A DNA stretch of 34,469 bases from NCBI RefSeq assembly GCF_000220395.1, contig NW_004087590.1, positions 1 to 34,469 of the forward strand, read 5' to 3'. The stretch is from Ichthyophthirius multifiliis. Its lineage: Eukaryota > Ciliophora > Oligohymenophorea > Hymenostomatida. This document shows positions 1-12,821 of the stretch, piece after piece. The first letter of the stretch is position 1. Every line of letters starts with the position of its first letter. The notes under the pieces are model-generated. The model saw only the letters and a list, made by a program, of their open reading frames with translations, searched no databases and was not told where the DNA came from. A program made the translations under genes and the position numbers.

Positions 1-1044
1 TTTTTTTATTTTATTATAATATTTATTTTATTATATAAATTATTTATTTTTTTTTTAAAAAAAAAAAAATCTGTTTATTGTTTCATTTATAAGATTTTCT
101 TTCAAATTCTATTAATAAAAAAATTAATTAAGTGTATTTTATTAACTATAAAATAAATATATACTATTTATATAATAATATAATTTAATGAACTAAAGAC
201 ATAATAATATATGATTTTTTATAAATAAAATGATTACATGTATTGAAAAATTAATATGTGTATATTTCATGCTGAAAAACATATTTATATATATATATAT
301 GTATAATTAATTATATAATATATATATATATTATTTTTAATATATATTTATTATATATGAGAAATAACATAATAATATCACAAAAATAATATATTAAGAT
401 GGAGTTAATACTTTATAATAATATTTTTTAATATAAATTTTTTAAAGATTTTATATATTTTATTCAGCAACATATATAAAGTTAATTTTTATTAAATAAT
501 TAAATATCTAACAAATATTCATTTTATAGTTAAAAATTTATATTAGATGAGTATATATATATAAAAAATATGATATAAATCTAAAATTATTATATTAATA
601 TTGAATTTTTTAAATAGTTTTATAAAAAAAATATATGTGATTTGAGTGTGTTAAAATAAAAGTAATTAAAAATAAAAAAATGGATTTAAAATAAAAAAAT
701 TACAAAAGACTTTCTCGGTATAAAATAATGACATAATTTATATAAAAAAAAAAGAAAAAGTGAATATATATATATATTTATTGTATAAAAATATAATATA
801 TATAAAAATATATATATATTTATATTTATATTAAATAAATATATATATAATATTAATATATTTTTTATTTTATTTTTTATTTATTTATATATCTTTATAA
901 TTATTTTATATACTTTTATTTTTAATTAATTAATAATTATATAATTTTTACTTCATAAAAATAAAAAAAATACATAAAATATTTATTTTTAAATAAAAAA
1001 ATTAAATTTTTTTTTTTTTATTTTCAATTTTTTTTATTAATTTC
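1..1044. other. AT-only spacer
   Basis: I see nothing coding in this stretch. It is almost pure A/T with short (TA)n tracts near 286-360 and 760-850 and no G/C-rich islands of the kind that mark exons elsewhere in the window. It lies downstream of the selenoprotein W-like gene on the minus strand and ends at that gene's SECIS element. Confidence 0.6.
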
Positions 1045-1122
1045 ATTCTTTTTATTTTTTATCTAAAAATTCCTCATTTTTGTTATTTTTTTAAAAGGAA
1101 TTTCTATCATATAAAAAAGAAT
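1045..1122 (-). promoter_or_regulatory. SECIS element in the 3' UTR of the selenoprotein W-like gene
   Basis: On the minus strand, about 52 nt after the terminal TGA, the sequence folds as a eukaryotic SECIS. Helix I pairs 1111-1122 with 1045-1055 (one bulged base), followed by an internal loop. The quartet is ATGA at 1107-1110 opposite AGAT at 1061-1064, giving U.U, G.A and A.G pairs. Helix II is 11 continuous pairs, TAGAAATTCCT (1096-1106) with AGGAATTTTTA (1064-1074). The 21-nt apical loop is A-rich and supplies the unpaired A residues. The spacing from ATGA to the first loop AA is 14 nt, slightly longer than usual. SECIS elements recruit SBP2 and eEFSec so that UGA is read as selenocysteine; that role is family knowledge, the fold is read from the bases. 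Confidence 0.78.
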
Positions 1123-1174
1123 GAAAAAAATTAAAAAAAAAAAAAGAAATATAAAATAAATAAAATTTATATAA

Positions 1175-1462
1175 TCAATTAGTTTTTTATTAGTTAATCA
1201 TTTCTCTTATTTTGTCAATTACTTTTATACATCCTTATCCATCACAATGGCCTTATCCTCCTAATTTAGACCAAAGTAATACCCTTTCTTTTCCAGGCAT
1301 AGTAATATAAACTTCAAAACATCCTGTATTTCCAGCAATAGCTTTACCTTCAATAACTATCTAAGAGAACGAGTTCTTTATAGAATTAGATAAATTATTG
1401 AACGAAGGTTTATATCCTCAACTACCACAATATTCAACCATTACTTTAATTTAGTTATCCAT
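1175..1462 (-). CDS. Selenoprotein W-like (Rdx family) with in-frame UGA = selenocysteine
   Basis: Single-exon 95-residue protein: ATG at 1460-1462, final TGA at 1175-1177. Codon 15 is also TGA (1418-1420) and falls exactly at U of the redox motif CxxU: residues 11-20 read YCGSUGYKPS, the SelW/Rdx signature. The rest follows the thioredoxin-like Rdx fold, with GCFEVYI near residue 47, LLWSK near 62 and a C-terminal helix VIDKIREMI. Length matches the family (85-100 aa). Internal TAA/TAG codons are glutamine. A SECIS element lies in the 3' UTR. Family members are cytosolic thiol-selenol redox proteins, possibly linked to glutathione and 14-3-3 proteins. The alternative reading, a stop at codon 15, would cut the protein inside its active site while the conserved frame continues for 80 codons. 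Confidence 0.88.
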
Positions 1463-1621
1463 ATTTTAAGTTTTTTTTTAGTTTTTTAATTAAAATTAAT
1501 TATTATAATTTATTTATAAATTATATAAAAAAAAGACTATATATATATATACAAAATAATTAATCTTTATTTAAAATAGAAAGATAATATTAAATTATAT
1601 ATATTTATATAAAGAATATTT

Positions 1622-2087
1622 TCAATTATTAGATAATCCAGTCATATCTTTAAGTCTTTTCATCATTTAAGGATCTGAATCTGAATCCCATTAAACAAGA
1701 TCTATTCTTTCTTGCATTTTAGTAAGTGTATCCTAATTTATAAAAAATTTAATGAATAAATTATTATTTTAGATTATTTTACTTTTAACATTTTCGCGAA
1801 TTCGGCAGACATTTCGTCTATTTTTTTTTTAATTCTTCAATTGCATTTTATCTATTAATTAATTCAAGCTCATAATTTTTTGTAATATCAATTATTTCTT
1901 AATCTTTTTTTTCTATAAATAAAAAAAAAAAATAAAAAAAGTTATATTTTTAAAAAATAATAAACTAATTTCTTCTTCTTTTTCGGATTATAAAATTTAT
2001 AAATGAGTAACTTGATTTAATAATTCATCTTACATTTATTTATATTATCTAGTCATATCAGAACTTTGTTATATATATATATATATA

Positions 2088-2123
<36 letters not shown>

Positions 2124-2504
2124 TATATATTAATATATTTATATATATATGTATATTTATTTATATATATATTTTATACGTAATTGAATATAAGTCGCTT
2201 TTTTTATTTTTTAAATCTTTTTCTAATTAAAATATTCTTGCACGAACTTCATTTTCTGCTGCTTTTGCATTATCTGCTCTTTATTATTCTTAACCTGTTT
2301 TTATTAATATTTTTTCTTAATTTTGTCCTATATTAATATTACCTAATTTTTACATTAAAGCCTCTACTTTACTTTTTAATACTGACTCTTTTTCTACTGC
2401 TTCATCTTCATTATCATCATTTTTTCCTTTTTTTTTATTTATAAGTTTAATTTTTAATTATTTTTTATTAAAAAACCTTTTTTCTTTCCTCCTTTTTTTG
2501 ACAT
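1622..2504 (-). CDS. Coiled-coil protein, DRC12/CCDC153-like (nexin-dynein regulatory complex)
   Basis: ATG at 2502-2504, TGA at 1622-1624. Four GT-AG introns fit the frame: 2427-2476, 2064-2179, 1913-1965 and 1733-1782. The product is about 200 residues: a lysine-rich start (MSKKGGKKKG), an acidic patch, then almost continuous coiled coil. It contains SITSDMTRQYKQMQDELLN and, towards the end, DEMSAEFAKMLK followed by TLTKMQERIDLVQWDSDSD. These blocks resemble CCDC153/DRC12, a small subunit of the ciliary nexin-dynein regulatory complex; that assignment is from memory of the family. In the fourth exon the frame breaks at a run of ten T on the plus strand (1821-1830): upstream reads IEELKKK, downstream IDEMSAEF, and one more base would join them. 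I take this as a homopolymer indel. Confidence 0.7.
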
Positions 2505-3756
2505 TTTTTTTATATATATATATGTTATTATAATTTTATAATTTTTTTTAATTTAATTATCATGTTTTTAAATATTATTTTTAAATAATAATGAAGGAAT
2601 TTAATTATATACAAAAAATAAATAATTTGGATTTTTTTTTTATTTTTATAAAACTTAATAAAATACATTATGTAGAATGTAATTAAAAAAAATAAATATT
2701 GATAACATATAAGTATTTAAAAACTAAAAAATTTAATATATAATATTTATTAATTTTATATTAATAAACAATAGTTTTAATACAAATATTAATTTTTTTA
2801 TAATTGAATTGATTTTTTAAAAAATTAAATTAAAAAATAAAAAATAAATATATATAAAATATTATATGATAATATAAAAAAAAAAAATTAAATTTTATAT
2901 TAATAGTTTTTTAAATATAAAATGAAATTATATATAAAAAAATAAATTTATTTATATAAAATTTCTTATAAAAATATAATAAAAACTAAAAATATAATAT
3001 AATATATATATTTATATATATATATAATTTATATATATATATATATATATTATAATAAATAATATTTTTTAATTTATTTATTTATATATATAAATTTTTT
3101 TAACAATAAAAATTAAACTTTATTTAGTTAAAAATATAACTTTTTATATTTAAGTTTTAAGTGAAATATTTATATATAAATTTTTGACAATAATCGAATT
3201 TTATCTAGCATTTAACTATTTTGTACTTTTGCAAAAAATTTGTTATATATAAAGTATATAATTGACATAAAAATATATAGAAATTACAAATATTTAAAAT
3301 ATGTTTAATATTTTTATAAAAACATTGCTTTTATAAATCGATTTGTCTTAATTAAATAAAGACTACATACTAATATTTAAGAAAAAGCAAGAATAATAAT
3401 ACTAAAATAAGATATAAATAGTATAGAAATAAAAAAATGATACGTATTGTATTATAAAAAATATATATAATCATATATATTCTTAAAAATTAAAAAATAG
3501 AAAAGTAGAAAATTTGTTATTAAATTATTAAAGATGTATTTAAAAAAAATTTTAAATTTTAAAATATTTATATAAAAAAAAATAACAATATAATTATAGT
3601 ATATACATTTTTTTTAAATATTTTTTTTAATAGGATTATATAAATTAATATGAAATTTTAAAGAAAAATTAATTAATGAAAATTTTATTTAATAAATATT
3701 ATTTATATTATATAAATATATATATATATATATATTTATATTATTATTTATTATAT
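2505..3756. other. AT-rich spacer
   Basis: This lies between the 5' end of the DRC12-like gene and the 3' end of the Rab gene. It is nearly all A/T with (TA)n near 3001-3048. The Rab reading frame stays formally open to a TGA at 3471-3473, but the residues encoded are low-complexity Ile/Tyr/Phe/Lys and look non-coding. No RNA gene or conserved motif was recognised. Confidence 0.5.
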
Positions 3757-4525
3757 TCAATTTTTTTTCTTTTTATATATTCTTGTACTATATCATTAAA
3801 TATATTATCAATACCTTCTCCTGTTTTTGCAGAACACTCAAAAAATAAGAAGTTTTTATCCTTTGCAAATTACTCTGCTTTTATTGAGGGGACTTTTATT
3901 TATTCGATGGGGTAATCTATTTTATTTCCTACTAAACATATAATTATTCCTTCTGTTTTTGCTTTATCTTCTAATTCGTTTATCCAAACTTACAAATTAT
4001 TAAAGCTTTCTGCATCTGTTACATCATAAACTAAAATTGCGGCTTATGAATCTCTATAATATCTTATTTATTTTTATAAAAAAAAAAAAATCATTATTTT
4101 TACAATGAAAGAATAGATCCTATAATTTTTTAGATAAAATTCTTTTATATATATTAAAATAATATATATTTAATACTATATCTTTCGTCCCCTGCTGTAT
4201 CCCATATATGTAAAGAAAGTACAGAATTATCTTTTAATTATATATTTTTTTCAAAATACGCTGCACCTAATGTTGCGAAATGACTTGGATCGAAAATTCC
4301 TTATTTAAATCTTTATGCTATTGCTGTTTTACCTTTTTTTTTATTTTATTTTTTTGTTTCCTTATTTTATGTTTTATTCTGGTTTTATTATTTACCAACA
4401 GCTATATTACCTAATAATACTATTTTTGCTTGCTATTATTGCTTTTTGTTATCTTTTAAATTTAATTTTCCGGGTTGTTTTTATGAATTATTTTAAGATT
4501 GGTTATTTGAACAACATTAGGACAT
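3757..4525 (-). CDS. Rab5-like small GTPase with an Asp at the catalytic Gln position
   Basis: ATG at 4523-4525. Introns 4333-4395, 4120-4176 and 4063-4103 restore a continuous Rab of about 203 residues. G1 is GNIAVGKT, G2 lies in HFATLGAAYF, G3 is WDTAGDERY, G4 NKID, G5 CSAK. The GAAYF switch-I/interswitch block and YYRDSQAAILVYD resemble the Rab5/21/22 group, regulators of endosomal traffic. Two oddities: G3 carries D where nearly all Rabs have the catalytic Q, and the N-terminus begins MSQCCSNN. No C-terminal CC prenylation motif is visible; after EYIKRKKIE the frame runs on into A/T sequence. One extra A in the run at 3761-3768 would place a stop at 3757-3759, the end used here. The formal stop without correction is 3471. 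The 3' end is therefore uncertain. Confidence 0.82.
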
Positions 4526-5561
4526 TTTTTATGATATTTTTGTTTTATTTATATATATTTTATAATTTATTTAATATTTTTTTTTTTTTTTCTTGTTTTA
4601 TAAAATTTTCTATATTTATAAAATTTATTCTTTTATTCATTTTAGTATTATATTATTAGATTCATTTTTTTTATATAATATTTCGATATTTTTATTAATA
4701 ATATAACATTATTATTATATTTAAATTATATATAAGGTTCGTTTTTGTTATAAACTAAAATTAATTATAAATATATATAAATATATATAAATATATATAT
4801 ATTTTTATTTATATTATTATTTATATATATATTAGTTTTTTTGCTATATAATTTATTATTAAATTTCTATATTCTTATATTAATTATTATAATTATACTA
4901 ACAATATCCGATTTTTATATTAAATATTAAAAATTTCATTTGTATTAATAAGTATATTTATCATATTAAAACATTTATTAAAAGATAGATAGAGAATACG
5001 AACTTTTTAAATTGGCAAATTTTTATAATTAAAATACTAATTTTTTTTCTTTCTAATAATTAACTAAATAAATTTAATAAAATAAGATATAAAAAAAAAC
5101 TTCCAAGAAAATAAAAAAGATATAGTATTTTTTATTTATTAAAAGAAGAGTAATTTAAAATTAAAAATATTGATTTAGTTTTTATTAATATATAAGTATA
5201 TATATATAAATATATGTATAATAAATATTTATTTAAATAATAATATATATATATTTATATATTTTTATATATATACATTATTTTTAAATATTCATATTAT
5301 AACCTATAATAACTATTATTTTTCAAATATATTTATAAATTAATTATGTTTGAGATTTAAGAAAATTTATTATTTAGTACAATCTTTGATTCAAAAATAT
5401 GAAATTAATTTGAATTATTTTTTTTTTAAAAAATAAAATATTTATAATTTTTTTTTATTAAAAAAAAAATTATAATTTTTTTAAAAAAAAATTATAATTT
5501 TTTTCTTTTTATAATATAAAAAATTTAATTTTTTAAATTATATTTTTTATATTATATTATA

Positions 5562-5623
<62 letters not shown>

Positions 5624-5813
5624 TATATATAATTAATTTAATAAATAAAAAGGAGAAAAAATTAATAAAAATTAAATAAAAATTATAATTTCTTTTATAT
5701 TTTTTAAATAATAATAGAAAAAAAAAAAATTAAAAATACTTTATTTATAAAATAAAAAATAAAATAACAATTATTAATAAATATACATTAAAAATAAAAT
5801 AAAGGCAATATAA
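4526..5813. other. AT-rich divergent spacer between the Rab and PWWP genes
   Basis: Both flanking genes start here and run outward, so both promoters should lie in this interval, but no motif stands out. It includes (TA)n at about 5568-5630 and alternating A and T runs near 5420-5500 that could form simple hairpins. Nothing coding was seen. Confidence 0.5.
5568..5630. repeat. (TA)n microsatellite
   Basis: About 30 nearly perfect TA dinucleotides, interrupted once, lie in the promoter spacer about 180 bp upstream of the PWWP gene start. Similar tracts recur in spacers and introns across the window. Confidence 0.85.
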
Positions 5814-6977
5814 ATGAATTAAAAAAAATACGATTTAAATGAATTAGTTTATGGGAAAATATATGGATATCCTTGGTGGCCAGGAATAGTAATAATAAAA
5901 AAAGTAAATATATTAAAAAATAATTAAGGTTACTTAAATATAATTGGATAACGAGAATAATTATATATATCAGATAAACTTCATTGGGCATAATTCTTAG
6001 TAAATCAATTAAAATTTCTTAATTAAATTAAAAACTAAATATATAAAAAAAGTGCATTTTTAAAAGAAGATAAATTATAAATATATAGTAAAAAGCCAAT
6101 AGACTAGAAATATAAAAAGAATAAAACATATATAAAATCTTTACAAATTGCAAATGAAATTTCGGAAGGGAAATATACATATGAAGAAAGTAAAAATAAA
6201 ATAATTAAATATATATTAAATAACTAAATAATAAATTAAAATAAGATTAAAAATTTAATTTATTAAATAATGATAATTATTAAGAAATTTAAGAAAATAT
6301 TCATAATAATAGCTTTACTACATAATCTAATAATATAAAAAATACCTTAAATTCATCTACTAGTATGATTACGCGTATAATGGACAGTTTTGAGCATTTA
6401 TCACACCATGAGGAAATTTTAGAAGAGCAAATAATTGAAGAAAAGAAGGGAAATTTATAAAAGAAAAAACTTATATAGAAAAAAAGTTTTAAATAAAAAA
6501 AATTATTTTACTTTATTTTTATTTTTTTCATTTTTAGAATTAAAAATCAAATCAAATTAAGAAAAAAACTAAAAATTTCAGTATATTGTCACCTCCTTCG
6601 AATTTTATTTAATATAATTAAAAATAAAATATTGAAATGGATTAAATAAAAATTAATTTAGAATAATAATCAATTAATATTGATTTAGAATAAGACTTTA
6701 ATTTACTTTTTTCGGCTTTAATTAATTAAAATAGTAATTTAAATACTATTAATGCAATCGAAAAGATTATTAACAAAATCAATTAATTTTAAATAAATGA
6801 AAATAATATTCTCGATGCACTTAGTTAAGATAATGGAAAGTTATTAATGTGTGCTTTATAATTATTAAAAGAAAATTAAAATGTTAATAATGTAAAAATT
6901 AATGAATTGGCATATTAATTAGAAATGATTATAAAAAGAATGTAGAAATAACTTTATAAAAAAGTAAATTAATATAT

Positions 6978-7037
<60 letters not shown>

Positions 7038-7821
7038 TTAAATTAATATAAATCTCTATTTATATTTTTATTTTATTTATATATATATATTAGTTTTTTA
7101 ATACGGATGATAAATTAAATAATATTAAAGATATAATGAAATTTTAATAAAGGAAAAGTTAAAAAAAAAAAACAATGCTATTTTAAATGACTCTATTATT
7201 TATGAAGAAAAGAATTTGGAATTATAAAAAAATACTGATATATAAAAAAACATACAATTATTAAATACTTAAGAATTTTAAATAAATAAAGAAATAGAAA
7301 TATAAAAGAATTAAGATGAAAATTTTAAAAATATATATTTAAATGATTAATAAAAGTTAATTAGAAGAAAAATTTGCTTGAAAATTATTTAATTTATTAA
7401 AAGTTCATTAAATGATTAATAATTGGCAAATGATTTGTCAGTTTTAATAGAAAAAAAAATAAGGAATTAATATCCTTTAATGTGTGAAAATTATAAATAA
7501 GTTTGTCGAAAACTTATATATTTTATTGGTTAATAAGTATAAAAATTATACTTTTTTATTGTTTCTAATATATATATTTATAAAAAAAAGAACTTTATTA
7601 CTTCTAAAGAAAATATAGAATAATACTTAAACTAAAATAATATAGAAAATGTATAAATACTTCGTAAAATTTATAAATAAATATATATGAAAATATATTA
7701 AAATATTTTTATTAAAAAAAAAAAAGTTTGTGATAAAGATTAATAATATATATATAAATCTACTACTTTATAATAAAATATATAAGAAACTATTACTTGT
7801 GAAAATAAAAATTATGTTTGA
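5814..7821 (+). CDS. PWWP-domain protein with TFIIS-type LW and central-domain-like regions
   Basis: ATG at 5814-5816, TGA at 7819-7821. Residues 1-70 form a PWWP domain (VYGKIYGYPWWPGIV, PWWP at 20-23), a reader of methylated histone and DNA. After a low-complexity, charged middle, about 6700-6963 encodes a helical block (AIEKIINKINQFQ, GKLLMCALQLLKEN, INELAYQLEMI) resembling the TFIIS N-terminal/LW or LEDGF IBD fold. About 7360-7530 encodes RRKICLKIIQFIK, LANDLSVLIEKKIRNQ and ENYKQVCRKLIYF, reminiscent of the TFIIS central domain. A chromatin-linked elongation role is inferred. Introns: 6190-6245 (clear), 6486-6537, 6964-7093 and possibly one near 7527-7588. The frame needs single-base changes near 6481-6565 and in the A12 run at 7161-7172, so the 3' half is provisional. 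Confidence 0.62.
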
Positions 7822-8254
7822 ATAAATAATAAATGAAAAAATTATTTTAAATAACTTTTTATAGATTTTAAAAAAATATATAACAAAAAATAAATTATTA
7901 AAAAATAAATAAAAATGTATAGTATTACAGATTTATTAATATATATTTTAAAAATAAATATATATATATATATATATATACATATATATATTTATGATTT
8001 TTTAATTTATATTTTTTTATATTTTATTTATATATATTTATTTTTCTTCATTTTTTTTTTTTTTTAATTTTTATTCACATCTTTATTGAGTTTTATTTTA
8101 AAAATTTTTTATTGTAAAATATAAAAAATACAAGATGAAAAAAAGTATTATATTTATATATATATATTGATAAATTAATAATTTCTTAATATAAATAAAT
8201 AGTTTAAAAAATATAATATATTCAACAGTTTTTTTAAATTTATAAAAAAATAAT
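7822..8254. other. AT-rich spacer
   Basis: This separates the PWWP gene from the next plus-strand gene. It holds a (TA)n tract at about 7957-7990 and T-runs near 8052-8066. Nothing coding or structured was recognised. Confidence 0.5.
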
Positions 8255-8467
8255 ATGAATAAACTTTAAAAAAATGGTCAAAACGTACTTTTAGATTTAA
8301 ACAAAATAATTACAAATAAACATGAATATGGAGAAATTTTAAGATAATAAATCGAATTAAAAAAGGTTTTATAAAATTAAGAAAATAAATAAGAAAAATA
8401 AATCCAAATTCAAAAAATCGAATAATAAAATATAGATTTCCGTAAAAAATATATAAAGGAAAAATAA

Positions 8468-8498
<31 letters not shown>

Positions 8499-9719
8499 TA
8501 ATATTTATATATATACATATATATATTATAATATAATTTACTAGCTCATATTTTATATAATGAACTTTAATATCATGAAAAACCTTATATATGGAGAATA
8601 TGTGACAAAGAAAAGTTCTAATTTGAAAAAATTAAATTCGAGAAAGAAAAAATGCATGAAAAAATATTTTAAAATAGGATTTAGTTAAAAAACGAATAAA
8701 TTAAAAGTGAAAAACAAAGAAACGAAAAATTAAATGAATTGAAAATTTTGAGATATAAAGTTGAAAAAAGCGATTTCGGAAAAAAAACTTAATAAATTGA
8801 AGATTAATTTTTTTATAATTAAAGTTTTTATTAAAAAAATGAAATTCTTTTGCCTAGTTAGAGCAGTTTTTGGCCATAAAAAGAAGCCTTTTATCATTTT
8901 TAAAATTAATAATAATTAATATAGCCTGCCTTTTTTTAATATGATGAAGATAATAATAACTTTTAAGAAGAAGATTATTTAAAAAAAGAAGAAAAAATAG
9001 ATTGTAATTAAGAGTTTTTTTATGAAAAAAAAGATTAAAATTAATTATAAAAATAAAATCTTGAATAACCAACTTCTTACCATGAAGATCAAAATAAAGA
9101 TAACTATTAATAAAATAATAATTAAAATTAATAAGAAAATGAAGTTATAATACATTAAAATGAATAATTAAATGAACAAATCGATATAAATTAAGAAATA
9201 AATTAAAAATTAGAAATAAATTAATAAAACTATGATTAAAATTTATAAAAAACTAATTAAAATGATTAAAATTAAGAAAATAATGAATAAATTTAAAAAA
9301 AAAGCTAAATTTAAATAGAAAACATGAAATAAAATAGTGAAAAAAACATTTAAATTAATAAATAAAAAAGTTAAAATGAAATAAAAAATAATGATGATTT
9401 TTTTAAAAATTAAAGTAAAATTTTTATTGATGATTAAAGTGTATTTTTAGAGAAAAAAAAGGAAGAAAAAATATCAAAAATAGATGAGAAATTCGAAAAA
9501 ACTATAAATGAAATTGAATATATTCTTAAATAATAACAAGGAAATATTGAATATATAAATTATTAAGAAAAAATCGAATTATTAAAATAAAGAAATAAAT
9601 ACTTATCTAATAAAAGAATAGAAAGCTTTTAATAATAATAATAGTATTAAGATAATTATTTTAAACCTGAAAATTTGGATGAACTTTTAGATAATTTTAT
9701 TACTTAAAAAAAATGTTGA
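8255..9719 (+). CDS. Q/N-rich coiled-coil protein, unrecognised
   Basis: ATG at 8255-8257, TGA at 9717-9719. One intron (8442-8544, 103 nt, phase 1) gives an uninterrupted 453-residue frame. The first 60 residues are helical and Q/K-r ich (KVLQNQENKQEKQIQIQK). Residues about 63-150 contain HILYNELQYHEKPYIWRI and then a strongly charged coiled coil (FEKIKFEKEKMHEK). The middle is Gln/Asn-rich and almost entirely disordered, with many glutamines written TAA. The C-terminal 110 residues are coiled coil again (KISKIDEKFEKTINEIEYIL) ending in FITQKKC. I do not recognise a family; a ciliary or cytoskeletal scaffold would be typical for such a protein in a ciliate but is only a guess. The single intron with matching phases makes the gene model itself secure. 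Confidence 0.72.
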
Positions 9720-10047
9720 TTTTATAACTAACTAAAATAAATATATTAAAATTATAAAAATAGAATTTTTGATTAATTTATAATAAAAAAATAGTTGTTT
9801 TATATAAATAATTAATTATAATATATAATAAAACAAATTTTTTTATTAGATATATAGTGAAATAAGTAAAAAAAATAATAATAAAAATAAAAGACTATTT
9901 TTTTTTATTTATTTATTTTTTTTTTTAAAAAAAAAAAACAAAATAAACAAAATAAACAAAATAAACAAACAAATAATAAAATAATATTTTATATTATTAT
10001 TATTATTTATATTTATTTTTTTTAAAAAAAAAATAAAAAATAAATAA
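9720..10047. other. Spacer with a short AAAATAAAC tandem repeat
   Basis: This lies between the coiled-coil gene and the Polo-like kinase. At about 9939-9975 there are roughly four copies of an AAAATAAAC-like unit, followed by ATT repeats at about 9985-10012. Nothing coding was seen. Promoter elements of the kinase gene must be here but are not recognisable. Confidence 0.5.
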
Positions 10048-12036
<1,989 letters not shown>

Positions 12037-12452
12037 AAGAGGGATTAAAAAATAGTATAATTGATGGGGGATTTGTTGAATTTGAAAAAGAAATAATTGA
12101 AAAATATATTAATACTATAGAAAATATATATAATATTTTATATAATTCTTTTTATTTTTTAATAAATTCTTATTTATATTTTTCTTTTTTTAGTAATAAA
12201 AATATATGTATATAAGGTTTTATAAAAAAATATGTTATTATTAATATTTTTTTAAAATTGTTATTGTTATTATAATAATTTAAATATTTTAATAAATTAA
12301 TATTTATATATATATTATAAAAAAATGTTTTTAATTACATAAATATTATTAGTTAATAAATACAAAGTATAAATAAAATTATTATATATATATATATATA
12401 TTTATTAATTAATTTAATAATTTAATTATAATTTTTATTTATATATTATATT
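12037..12452. other. Convergent 3' spacer
   Basis: This lies between the 3' ends of the Polo-like kinase (plus) and a small hypothetical gene (minus). If the kinase frame is shifted near 11971, its C-terminus may extend into the first part (residues ending near FVEFEKEIIEKY, about 12115). The remainder is A/T-rich and non-coding. Confidence 0.45.
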
Positions 12453-12821
12453 TCAAATATTTTATGTCAAAGATATATCGATTAATTATCCCATAGTAGC
12501 ATTTTTATTATTTAAAACAATTTTAAGACAATTATTGAAATTCTTATTAACTAAAGATGATAGTTTTTAAGCTTTTTCTATTAATGATTTATCTATTAAG
12601 TCTTTTTATTTAGTATTTTCTTAAGATTTTTAATGCATATATATATTATTATTTTATATGTTTTAGATTTTTTATTTTTTTATCTTCTTATATTCTTAAA
12701 AATTATTACTATTTTCTATTATTAATTCATCTTCCAAGTTATTTTTATCTTTAGAAGAACAAATTTCAAGTTAATAATCTATAGGTATTTCTTCTATTAG
12801 TACTTCTTGATCTATTTTCAT
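12453..12821 (-). CDS. Small hypothetical protein (122 aa)
   Basis: Open frame under the ciliate code from ATG (12819-12821) to TGA (12453-12455), exactly 123 codons with no intron needed. The protein starts MKIDQEVLIEEIPIDY, is acidic in the first 40 residues, Gln/Asn/Lys-rich in the middle, and ends in a more ordered stretch, EKAQKLSSLVNKNFNN then NATMGQLIDISL. Base composition (GAT, GAA, CTT, TGT codons) is richer in G/C than the flanks, which supports coding. It is not recognised. It converges with the Polo-like kinase gene. Confidence 0.55.

Noticed and set aside
1795-1808. GAATTCGGCAG resembling a cDNA cloning adaptor
   Set aside because: Read on the minus strand it encodes SAEFAK inside the conserved DRC12-like segment, so it is native sequence.
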